Shown here piece after piece: positions 22,723 through 29,459 of a stretch of DNA of 35,110 nucleotides. Positions within the stretch are counted from its first letter, which is position 1. Each line of letters begins with the position of its first letter. The notes beneath the pieces are model-generated. The model ran no database searches. It had not been told where the DNA came from and was given only the letters and a program-made list of their open reading frames with translations. The stretch is from an uncultured Collinsella sp. Its GTDB lineage: Bacteria > Actinomycetota > Coriobacteriia > Coriobacteriales > Coriobacteriaceae. The stretch lies in the NCBI GenBank assembly GCA_958350755.1, contig CATWID010000014.1, positions 1-35,110 on the forward strand. Direction: 5' to 3'. The translations under genes were made by a program, and so were the position numbers.

Positions 22723-23703
22723 GTGGTAAAGATGAAAGATGTGGCCGAGCTGGCGGGCGTTTCGAGCGCCGCCGTCTCGCGCTACCTCAATGGTGGGTAT
22801 ATCTCGGCGGACAAGGCCGAGCGCATTAAGCAGGCGATTGAGCTGACCGGATACGTGCGATCCAGCCAGGCTCGCGCGCTGCGAACCGGTTCCACCAAGC
22901 TCATCGGCGTCATCGTGCCTAAGATTAATTCCGAGTCGGTGAGCCGCATTACGGCGGGCATCGGGCAGGTGCTTGGCCGCCGCGGCTACCAGATGCTTCT
23001 TGCCAATACCGATAACGTCCCCGATCGCGAGCTCGAATACCTCGATTTATTCCAAAACCATCCGGTCGATGGCATTGTGCTGGTGGCAACTATGATTACC
23101 GGCGAGCATCGCCGGGCGATTGAGTCGTGCCGTGTGCCCATTGTGTTGATCGGCCAACATGTCGAGGGCGCGGCGTGCGTCTATCACGACGATTACGAGG
23201 CCGCTTTCGAGCTGGGTCAGGCACTCGCGAAGCGTGCTGAGGGCAAGATCGCCTACATCGGAGTTACCGAGGAAGACCGCGCCGCCGGTTATGACCGTCG
23301 TCGTGGTTTTGAGGCCGGCTTGCGCGCCGTGGGCGTGGCACTTGATCCGAGCCTGATTTGCCAGGGGTCCTTTACGCTCGACTCGGGCTATCGCGCTGCA
23401 CGCGAACTGCTCTCCGTCGATCCCGATGTTTCGTTTATCGCGTGCGCGACCGATACTATGGCGGCCGGCGCCCTGCGCGCTCTTGACGAGGTTCGCGGCA
23501 TGGGCGAGGGTGTGCGTCGCGTGAGCGGTTTTGGCGACAACGCATTTTTGCGCGCGCTGACGGACGGCATTCCCACCGTGCATTACGGCTACCTGACCAG
23601 CGGCGTCGAGGCGACTAATATGTTGCTCAATACGCTCGATGGCGTGGAGGGGGAGAGCGGTTTAAAGACGCTCAAGCTCGGCCATCAGCTGATGAATGTC
23701 TAG
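22723..23703 (+). CDS. LacI-family transcriptional regulator
   Basis: A 326-aa LacI/GalR repressor. The N-terminal HTH reads MKDVAELAGVSSAAVSRYLN, with the hinge region following, then a periplasmic-binding-protein-like sensor domain beginning TKLIGVIVPKINSESVSR. A late GFGDNAFLRALTDGIPTVHY and YGYLTSGVEATNML complete the fold. The GTG at 22723 (AGGGG at 22713-22717) is the likeliest start; the ATG at 22732 and ATG at 22690 are alternatives. GC-rich, core-like composition. No sugar-uptake genes lie beside it in this window, so the ligand (often a sugar such as sucrose) cannot be told. A terminator at 23775-23810 lies downstream. Confidence 0.9.
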   Translation: MVKMKDVAELAGVSSAAVSRYLNGGYISADKAERIKQAIELTGYVRSSQARALRTGSTKLIGVIVPKINSESVSRITAGIGQVLGRRGYQMLLANTDNVPDRELEYLDLFQNHPVDGIVLVATMITGEHRRAIESCRVPIVLIGQHVEGAACVYHDDYEAAFELGQALAKRAEGKIAYIGVTEEDRAAGYDRRRGFEAGLRAVGVALDPSLICQGSFTLDSGYRAARELLSVDPDVSFIACATDTMAAGALRALDEVRGMGEGVRRVSGFGDNAFLRALTDGIPTVHYGYLTSGVEATNMLLNTLDGVEGESGLKTLKLGHQLMNV

Positions 23704-23734
23704 GCTTACGTGATCTACCGCGCGCTCAACATTT

Positions 23735-23764
23735 AGGCGTTCAGTCGCCTATCGGCGCTATACT
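23735..23764 (+). promoter_or_regulatory. Possible promoter of the PLP-family gene
   Basis: TATACT at 23759-23764 with an inverted repeat AGGCG/CGCCT (23735-23739, 23746-23750) upstream. The -35 is poor. Transcription would start at about 23771, right before the terminator stem at 23775. Confidence 0.35.
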
Positions 23765-23774
23765 GCAGCCGTTG

Positions 23775-23814
23775 CCCACGATGCGGGGAACACCCGCATC
23801 GTGGGTTTTTGTTT
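23775..23814 (+). terminator. Strong intrinsic terminator or leader attenuator
   Basis: A perfect 13-bp stem, 23775-23787 with 23793-23805, with loop GAACA, followed by TTTTTGTTTT. It ends the LacI-family gene 72 bases downstream of its stop and lies just ahead of the next gene's ribosome site. Confidence 0.85.
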
Positions 23815-23831
23815 TGAAGGGACGGTACCGC

Positions 23832-24824
23832 ATGGGCGTACAGCAGCTAGAAGAGGCCTGGGCTTTGAGGACCGGTGCGCGTGAGGCGCGGTTGCTTGCG
23901 GCCCCGCATGTGCCAGCAGCGTTGTCGCAATTGGGGATTGTGCGCCCCGGTGACCGCCTGGTTGCGTTTGCCGATGCGTTTGCGCGCGGCTTTGATGCCT
24001 GCGACGTGGCTATGGTGGGCGAGCCGTCGGTTGCGGCGTTTGCTGCTGCGTCCGAGGGCTTTGATGCTTCGTTTGATGTCGAGGGGCCGCACCTGTGGTG
24101 GTTCGTCAACTCCATCGGCGGGTTTGGTCTGCGCGTCCCCGATCTTCGTGCTCTGGGTCGCGCGGCTCGCGAGGCCCATGGGCTGCTGGTTGTGGACAAC
24201 ACCGTGGCGTCGGCTTTTGGCTGCGATCTGCTGCGTTTGGGTGCCGTCCTGTCGCTTGAGGCGCTCGACCGTGTTTGCGCAGGTCAGGCTCCGCGCAAGC
24301 TCGTTGCCGCTTCGGTGGCGCGCTCGCAGCTCAAGCGCCATCGTGTGGATGCCGCTGCCGAGTGCGCGCATACGTCGTTTGCGGGCTGCGGTGCTTTGGC
24401 ACTCGACCTTTCTACCGAGGAGGCCCACGTGCTGGAGCGCGGGCTTTCCTCGCTCGATGCCCGCATGCAGGCGCACTTCGATCGCGCCCGTGCGCTGGCC
24501 GAGTACTTGGCCGCAAATGAGATGGTGCGCAACGTGCGCTATCCCGGGCTGACCTCGCATTCCGACCATGCCATCGCGACCGGCATCCTGGAGCACGGTT
24601 TTGGCCCGGCAGTAGAGTTTGACCTGATGGACTACACCGCGGGCGAATTCTTCAGCATGCTGCCGGACGAATTCCGCGCATCACCCGCCGGCGGCGCAAC
24701 GACGCGCCTCTCTGCTCCGCGAGGCAAGCAGGGGAGCACTATCCGCCTCTTCGCCGGCACTGATGATCCCCTGGTAGTGGCTGCCACCCTAGACACCGCC
24801 CTCCGCAAATTAGCTACTCTTTGA
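23832..24824 (+). CDS. Cys/Met-metabolism PLP-fold protein lacking the Schiff-base lysine
   Basis: A 330-aa homologue of cystathionine gamma-synthase/lyase enzymes. The family's LLVVDNT motif (D122) is present. So are the C-terminal VRYPGLTSHSDHAIATGI and the final IRLFAGTDDPLVVAATLD. At the position 25 residues after D122, where the family has SxTK, the sequence is SLEALDR, with R147 in place of the PLP-binding Lys. The protein is also shorter than the usual 380-400 aa, missing the N-terminal YxRxxNPT region. It is probably not a normal PLP enzyme. The ATG at 23832 with AAGGGACGG upstream is the start. Its last bases overlap the convergent regulator gene by 11. Confidence 0.65.
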   Translation: MGVQQLEEAWALRTGAREARLLAAPHVPAALSQLGIVRPGDRLVAFADAFARGFDACDVAMVGEPSVAAFAAASEGFDASFDVEGPHLWWFVNSIGGFGLRVPDLRALGRAAREAHGLLVVDNTVASAFGCDLLRLGAVLSLEALDRVCAGQAPRKLVAASVARSQLKRHRVDAAAECAHTSFAGCGALALDLSTEEAHVLERGLSSLDARMQAHFDRARALAEYLAANEMVRNVRYPGLTSHSDHAIATGILEHGFGPAVEFDLMDYTAGEFFSMLPDEFRASPAGGATTRLSAPRGKQGSTIRLFAGTDDPLVVAATLDTALRKLATL

Positions 24825-25158
24825 TGCTGGCGATGAGGTCGTTGGCTTTGGTGGCAATGACTTGGTTTATGTCGGCCTGCAGCTCCTCGTAGACCGCTAT
24901 GGCGCGCTCGCCGGCAGGCGTGAGCGTGGATCCGCGGGCGCCGTCGCGCTCGATGAGCTTACAGCCTAGCTGGCCTTCCGCTTCGTTTACAATACGCCAC
25001 GCTTTGGAATAGGCCATGCCCATGCTCTTGGCGGCGCGGTTGAGCGAGTGCTCGCGGGCAATACCCTGCAGCAACAAGACGCAGCCGTGACCAAACACGC
25101 CCGGCAGATCTTTGTCGCACGCTTGAATGACCAGCTTTGCCGTCGTCTTGTATTCCAT
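24814..25158 (-). CDS. ModE-like winged-helix regulator
   Basis: A 114-aa protein with the N-terminal domain of ModE-type LysR-like regulators: GHGCVLLLQGIAREHSLNRA, then AKSMGMAYSKAWRIVNEAEG and LIERDGARGSTLTPAGERA. Full ModE has additional molybdate-binding TOBE domains, which are absent, so a single-domain DNA binder is predicted. No molybdate transport genes are nearby, so the ligand is unknown. It is convergent with the PLP-fold gene (11-base overlap) and divergent from guaB, with a palindrome between. Confidence 0.8.
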   Translation of the reverse strand: MEYKTTAKLVIQACDKDLPGVFGHGCVLLLQGIAREHSLNRAAKSMGMAYSKAWRIVNEAEGQLGCKLIERDGARGSTLTPAGERAIAVYEELQADINQVIATKANDLIASIKE

Positions 25159-25351
25159 GTGCCTTACGTCTCCCCGCTAAAGCGTTTGCTGGGCAAACGC
25201 AAAGCGTGCGTCAAACCCTCGTGTGCTCTTCTTAAATCAAGCATTGTAGCAGTCAAAGTGCGTTAAGATACTTCCCCAGTATTGGGCGCCCAAGGTTGGG
25301 CTGGGTCCTACGAGGCCTGCAGCCGACCGGTCGCATGGAAAAAGGAGAAAC
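25159..25351. promoter_or_regulatory. Divergent intergenic region between the ModE-like gene and guaB
   Basis: Contains the inverted repeat GCGTTTGC/GCAAACGC (25182-25189, 25193-25200), close to the ModE-like start on the minus strand, and the palindrome TTGGGCGCCCAA (25282-25293) in the guaB leader. A possible -10, TAAGAT, lies at 25264-25269 without a good -35. No riboswitch was recognised. Confidence 0.4.
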
Positions 25352-26863
25352 ATGGCTACGTTCTTTCCCGGTGAGTCCCACACGTTTTCGGAGTATCTGC
25401 TGGTCCCTGGCTACTCGTCCTCGCAGTGCATCCCCAACAACGTCTCTCTCAAGACGCCGCTAACCCGCTTTAAGCGCGGTGAGAAGCCGGCAATCACCCT
25501 GAACATCCCCATGGTTTCCGCCATCATGCAATCCGTCTCGGGCGTCGACATGGGTGTCGCGCTCGCTACCGAGGGTGGCCTGTCCTTCATTTACGGTTCC
25601 CAGAGCGCCGAGTCCGAGGCCGCTATGGTCAAGGCCGTCAAGGATCACAAGGCCGGCTTCGTTCAGTCCGATTCCACGCTGACCCCCGACATGACCATGG
25701 AGCAGGTCATCGAGCTCAAGGAGAAGACCGGTCACTCCACCATGCCGGTCACCGACGACGGTACCCCCAAGGGTAAGCTCCTGGGTATCGTCACCAGCCG
25801 TGACTATCGTCCCAGCCGCGATGACCATCAGAAGAAGGTCTCCGAGTTCATGACTCCGCGTGAGCAGCTCATCGTGGGCGACAAGAACATCAGCCTCAAG
25901 GTTGCCAACGACGTCATTTGGGACAACAAGCTCAATGCCCTGCCTATCGTCGACGACAACGATCACCTTATGGGCATCGTCTTCCGCAAGGACTACGACA
26001 GCCACAAGACCAACCCCAACGAGCTGCTCGATAACGACAAGCGCTACATGGTCGGCGCCGGTATCAATACCCGTGACTATGCCGAGCGCGTGCCGCTGCT
26101 CATCGAGGCTGGTGCCGATGTCCTGTGCATCGACTCTTCCGAGGGCTTCAGCGAGTGGCAGAAGCGCACCATCGAGTGGATCCGCGCCAACTACGGCGAG
26201 GACGTCAAGGTCGGTGCCGGTAACGTCGTCGACGCCGAGGGCTTCCGCTTCCTGGCCGACTGCGGTGCCGACTTCATCAAGGTCGGTATCGGTGGCGGCT
26301 CCATCTGCATCACCCGCGAGACCAAGGGCATCGGCCGTGGCCAGGCCACCGCGCTGATCGACGTCTGCCGCGCCCGTGACGAGTACTACGAGGAGACCGG
26401 TGTCTACGTGCCCGTGTGCTCCGACGGCGGCATCGTCTACGACTACCACATGACGCTCGCCCTTGCCATGGGCGCCGACTTTATGATGCTGGGCCGCTAC
26501 TTCGCCCGCTTTGACGAGAGCCCGACCGAGCGCGTCAACGTCAACGGCCAGTACATGAAGGAGTACTGGGGCGAGGGTTCTGCGCGTGCCCGCAACTGGC
26601 AGCGCTACGACCTGGGCGGCGCCGCGAAGCTCAGCTTCGTCGAGGGCGTCGACTCCTACGTTCCCTACGCCGGCTCCCTCAAGGACGGCGTGGGCGGCAC
26701 GCTCTACAAGGTCAAGTCCACGATGTGCAACTGCGGCGCCCTCTCGATCCCCGAGCTCCAAGAAAAGGCACGTCTGACCCTGGTGAGCTCCACCTCCATC
26801 GTCGAAGGCGGCGCCCACGACGTAGTCGTGAAAGACTCCCAGCAGTCCGTAAGTTATCGCTAG
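25352..26863 (+). CDS. guaB: IMP dehydrogenase
   Basis: Cytosolic enzyme (503 aa) that oxidises IMP to XMP with NAD+, the committed step of GMP synthesis. The TIM barrel begins with LNIPMVSAIMQSVSG. A CBS pair lies after it (TMEQVIELKEKTGHSTMPVT and LNALPIVDDNDHLMGIVF). The barrel resumes with IDSSEGFSEWQ, and the catalytic loop is IGGGSICITRETKG with the nucleophilic Cys. A late VCSDGGIVYDYHMTLALAMG is the phosphate-binding site. The flap NWQRYDLGG holds the Arg-Tyr dyad. AAAAGGAGAAAC precedes the ATG. High-GC codon use marks it as a core gene. A strong terminator ends the gene. Confidence 0.95.
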   Translation: MATFFPGESHTFSEYLLVPGYSSSQCIPNNVSLKTPLTRFKRGEKPAITLNIPMVSAIMQSVSGVDMGVALATEGGLSFIYGSQSAESEAAMVKAVKDHKAGFVQSDSTLTPDMTMEQVIELKEKTGHSTMPVTDDGTPKGKLLGIVTSRDYRPSRDDHQKKVSEFMTPREQLIVGDKNISLKVANDVIWDNKLNALPIVDDNDHLMGIVFRKDYDSHKTNPNELLDNDKRYMVGAGINTRDYAERVPLLIEAGADVLCIDSSEGFSEWQKRTIEWIRANYGEDVKVGAGNVVDAEGFRFLADCGADFIKVGIGGGSICITRETKGIGRGQATALIDVCRARDEYYEETGVYVPVCSDGGIVYDYHMTLALAMGADFMMLGRYFARFDESPTERVNVNGQYMKEYWGEGSARARNWQRYDLGGAAKLSFVEGVDSYVPYAGSLKDGVGGTLYKVKSTMCNCGALSIPELQEKARLTLVSSTSIVEGGAHDVVVKDSQQSVSYR

Positions 26864-26880
26864 TTACTAAATAATTTATG

Positions 26881-26920
26881 AAAATGGGGTCGCGTGTCTG
26901 TTGGATTGCGACCCCATTTT
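26881..26920. terminator. Bidirectional intrinsic terminator
   Basis: AAAATGGGGTCGC (26881-26893) pairs perfectly with GCGACCCCATTTT (26908-26920), a 13-bp stem with A tracts on one side and T tracts on the other. It serves guaB and the convergent restriction gene, whose stop codon begins at 26922. Confidence 0.85.
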
Positions 26921-26921
26921 G

Positions 26922-27785
26922 TTATAGGTCTCCTTCTCTTTCGCTAATCAGATAAGGATTGTTTCTGACCGTGTTTGAAACAAAATCCAAATAGTCTGCC
27001 TCGGTGACGAGATCATTCGGAACAGGTTTATCTACCGTACTGCCCTCTCGAACAATTTCAATCAACTTTGGCCAATATGTTTCAATCTTTCCGTTACGAC
27101 GCTCCGCCTTCATTCGATTCCATGCTTTTGCGCCGCAGGATTCCCTGAAACCCTTTCCTGAACTATTTTCAGTATTCGTTTTGTTTTTTACCTGAAACAT
27201 GGCAGTGCATTCATCGTTGCAAAAGTCGATTGCCGTGAGAATCTTCCCTCTGCACCAAATCCATCCATATGGCTTAATTTTTGAATATATGTACTCCTCC
27301 AATAGGTTGCCACCTATATTTTCAGCACTCATGAATAAATTGTGGTGCGCCGCCCACTCGTAAGCGCGCTCTTTTGATCCTGCGTGTTTTGCGTCCATTA
27401 CCATATGTATCAGTGCTTCATCGGTAACCGTCTTTTTGGGATTCGCGACATAATCACTTGGAAGCGACTGCCATCCCGAAAGAAATTTTGAAATCCATTT
27501 GTTTAGCCAAAGTTCCAAAAATGCTTTCGAGTCTAATTCGAGTATATCTGGCTTCATTGGAATCGAGGGAATCATTGCTGAGGTTTCGGCTTGGAGAAGA
27601 ATGGGAAATAGCGACTTCATTTCCCTTTTTCTTTCATTGGCGTCATAGTGACAGGTTTCGTTGTTAATTGTTCGGTCTGCGATGGATTCAAAGAGTTCTT
27701 GCGCCGGAATGTGATGCGAGTTGCAGTAATTCAGTGATTCCGATAATTTCTTTTTGACATCTTCACGTTTTGCGTTTTTAGCCAT
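26922..27785 (-). CDS. SinI-family type II restriction endonuclease
   Basis: A 287-aa nuclease similar to the SinI family, whose prototypes cut GGWCC. Seen: MSAENIGGNLLEEYIYSKI, then YGWIWCRGKILTAIDFCND with a candidate active-site Asp, then ECTAMFQVKNKTNTENSSGK, which gives the Gln-x-Lys of a PD-(D/E)xK-like site and the N-T-E-N-S-S motif that I associate with this family. The start is ATG 27785 with AAAGGAGG upstream on the minus strand; an in-frame ATG at 27833 has none. It is divergent from the cytosine methyltransferase gene 111 bases away, forming a typical type II pair. The target sequence is inferred from family membership only. The AT-rich sequence is foreign compared with guaB and leuS. 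Confidence 0.75.
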   Translation of the reverse strand: MAKNAKREDVKKKLSESLNYCNSHHIPAQELFESIADRTINNETCHYDANERKREMKSLFPILLQAETSAMIPSIPMKPDILELDSKAFLELWLNKWISKFLSGWQSLPSDYVANPKKTVTDEALIHMVMDAKHAGSKERAYEWAAHHNLFMSAENIGGNLLEEYIYSKIKPYGWIWCRGKILTAIDFCNDECTAMFQVKNKTNTENSSGKGFRESCGAKAWNRMKAERRNGKIETYWPKLIEIVREGSTVDKPVPNDLVTEADYLDFVSNTVRNNPYLISEREGDL

Positions 27786-27803
27786 GGTCGTGCCTCCTTT
27801 GTG

Positions 27804-27832
27804 TTGATTTTCAACTAGATAAAACCTATACA
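27804..27832 (+). promoter_or_regulatory. Promoter of the cytosine methyltransferase gene
   Basis: TTGATT (27804-27809) and TATACA (27827-27832) with a 17-base spacer; predicted start about 27839. The divergent restriction gene must use an overlapping promoter on the other strand, which I could not place. Confidence 0.55.
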
Positions 27833-27850
27833 CAAGCGTATATTTGAATT

Positions 27851-27898
27851 AAAATGGACTAAAAAATGTTCAATTACTTAATTGCTGGAGTCCATTTT
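27851..27898 (+). promoter_or_regulatory. 10-bp perfect inverted repeat enclosing the methyltransferase ribosome site
   Basis: AAAATGGACT (27851-27860) is exactly complementary to AGTCCATTTT (27889-27898). The right arm covers the end of the GGAG ribosome site (27887-27890) and the first two bases of the TTG start at 27897. In the transcript it would hide the start; as DNA it could be the operator for the enzyme's own N-terminal HTH. Confidence 0.6.
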
Positions 27899-29246
27899 GG
27901 AAAATGAGGCGATACTGTCTTCCGCGGAAGTTGCGAGCCGTCTTGGGGTGACATCTCAGACTGTTACAAGACTATCTCGTAACGGAGATCTCAATTATGC
28001 GCTTGTTGGTAAGCGTAGAGTCTATAGAGAGAACGAAATAATCAGCTTTATGAGGAAAAAAAATCTATGCTTCGCTCCCGCAGACCATCGCGCTACTGAA
28101 GTAGTTGATTCGGCATTAACTGCGGTTTCTTTTTTTTCTGGGGCGCTTGGCTTGGATTATGGAATGGAGAGGGCCGGTATTTCGTCCAGTCTTTACTGTG
28201 AAAATGACACGAAGTGCCGAATGACTATTGCGTCCAATCGGCCTAATGTTGGTTTGTTAGGAGACATTAATAAGGTTACTCCCGATCGGGTATTTGATTA
28301 TTCGGGCATTAGCCCCAAAAGGGGTATAGATGTTATGTTTGGCGGGCCTCCTTGTCAGGCATTTTCTACGGCTGGAGCGCGTCGCGCCTTCGATGACGTT
28401 AGGGGCAACGTATTCCTAAAGTATCTCGATCTTGCTGACCATCTTCGACCTAAGTATTTGGTAATTGAAAATGTCAGGGGGCTCTTGTCTACGGCATATC
28501 CTTTGGAAGCTGGCGGAGAGCCCGTACACGGCGGCGCTATGAAAACGGTTCTGAACAAACTTGAATCAATGGGCTATGGCGTGAGCTTCAATTTGTATAA
28601 TGCTGCGAATTTTGGGGCTCCTCAAATTAGGGAGAGAGTTGTCTTGATTGCTAAACGAGACGGTTCAATCTGTGATTGGCTGACCCCCACGAACTCAAAT
28701 GACCCTAAGTGGCAACTTAATCCTTGGATGACTTTTTCAGATGCCGTTCGGGGATTAAAAGACGAACACCATTACGTTCAGTTTCCGGAAAAAAGGCTTA
28801 AGTATTTTAAGTTGCTTAAAGAGGGTGAGTATTGGAAGAATTTGCCTGTGGAGCTTCAGGAAGAGGCGATGGGGAAGGCGTATCGGCTTGGAGGCGGTAA
28901 AACGGGTTTTTATAGAAGAATATGGAATGATCGGCCTTCTCCAACTTTAGTCACAAGCCCGACAATGCCTGCTACTGATTTGTGCCACCCCACAGAAGAT
29001 CGCCCTCTTTCAATTGAGGAATATCGTGCCATTCAGGGCTTTCCGGATGATTGGATTTTCCGAGGTGATATTAGCGATATATATAGGCAAATCGGCAATG
29101 CTGTTCCCATTGCTTTGGGGGAGGCTATAGGCAAGTCAATTCTTAAAGACATGTCGAAGTCCAATGACAACAATAAAGACTTGTTCGAAGGCTTCCCGTA
29201 TTCAAGATATAAAAACTCAAGCCAGTTGACTTGGAGTATTCGATAG
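27897..29246 (+). CDS. DNA (cytosine-5) methyltransferase with an N-terminal HTH domain
   Basis: A 449-aa C5-methyltransferase that protects the sites cut by the neighbouring endonuclease. The N-terminal 55 residues form a MerR/excisionase-like HTH (SSAEVASRLGVTSQTVTRLS). Methyltransferase motifs: I, VSFFSGALGLDYGME; IV, FGGPPCQAFSTAG with catalytic C153; VI, VIENVRGL; VIII, QIRERVVLIAKR; X, YRQIGNAVPIALG. The target-recognition region lies between VIII and the late motifs (about 270-360). The TTG at 27897 with GGAG at 27887-27890 is preferred over the TTG at 27882. Enzymes of this kind, such as M.SsoII, often use the HTH to control their own operon. It is divergent from the SinI-like gene. 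No Vsr or C protein gene is visible. Confidence 0.9.
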   Translation: MENEAILSSAEVASRLGVTSQTVTRLSRNGDLNYALVGKRRVYRENEIISFMRKKNLCFAPADHRATEVVDSALTAVSFFSGALGLDYGMERAGISSSLYCENDTKCRMTIASNRPNVGLLGDINKVTPDRVFDYSGISPKRGIDVMFGGPPCQAFSTAGARRAFDDVRGNVFLKYLDLADHLRPKYLVIENVRGLLSTAYPLEAGGEPVHGGAMKTVLNKLESMGYGVSFNLYNAANFGAPQIRERVVLIAKRDGSICDWLTPTNSNDPKWQLNPWMTFSDAVRGLKDEHHYVQFPEKRLKYFKLLKEGEYWKNLPVELQEEAMGKAYRLGGGKTGFYRRIWNDRPSPTLVTSPTMPATDLCHPTEDRPLSIEEYRAIQGFPDDWIFRGDISDIYRQIGNAVPIALGEAIGKSILKDMSKSNDNNKDLFEGFPYSRYKNSSQLTWSIR

Positions 29247-29315
29247 TTCGGTTTGTTGCAAGTTGCATACACCTTGTATTTCGTGATTTGCTATCATCAG
29301 TCGAGTTAACGATGT

Positions 29316-29433
29316 GGCGGGGCGTTCTCACCTTTGCTCGCTGCAAGTTCCGCACGAGCCGAAGAGCACTTAATGTGCTCTTCGTGCGAGCAGGACTATC
29401 CGCAGCAGCGAGTAAAGGTGAGAACGCCCCGCC
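29316..29433. repeat. 118-nt near-perfect long hairpin upstream of leuS
   Basis: The left arm 29316-29344 and right arm 29405-29433 are complementary at 28 of 29 positions. Between them is a second hairpin, GAAGAGCAC/GTGCTCTTC with an outer CGCAC/GTGCG pair and a bulge. It occupies most of the gap between the methyltransferase gene and leuS, 27 bases ahead of the leuS start. No U tract follows. It could be a leader structure of leuS, a terminator-like boundary, or a small palindromic repeat element. Confidence 0.9.
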
Positions 29434-29459
29434 CCAACCCAGCTAACAAAGGAGCTGAT

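Noticed and set aside
29280..29459. T-box riboswitch before leuS
   Set aside because: No T-box core sequence, specifier loop or antiterminator/terminator pair is seen; only a long simple hairpin.
29334..29459. N-terminal extension of leuS by 42 codons
   Set aside because: The frame is open but lies in the hairpin arms, and the resulting residues do not resemble LeuS. The ATG at 29460 has its own ribosome site.
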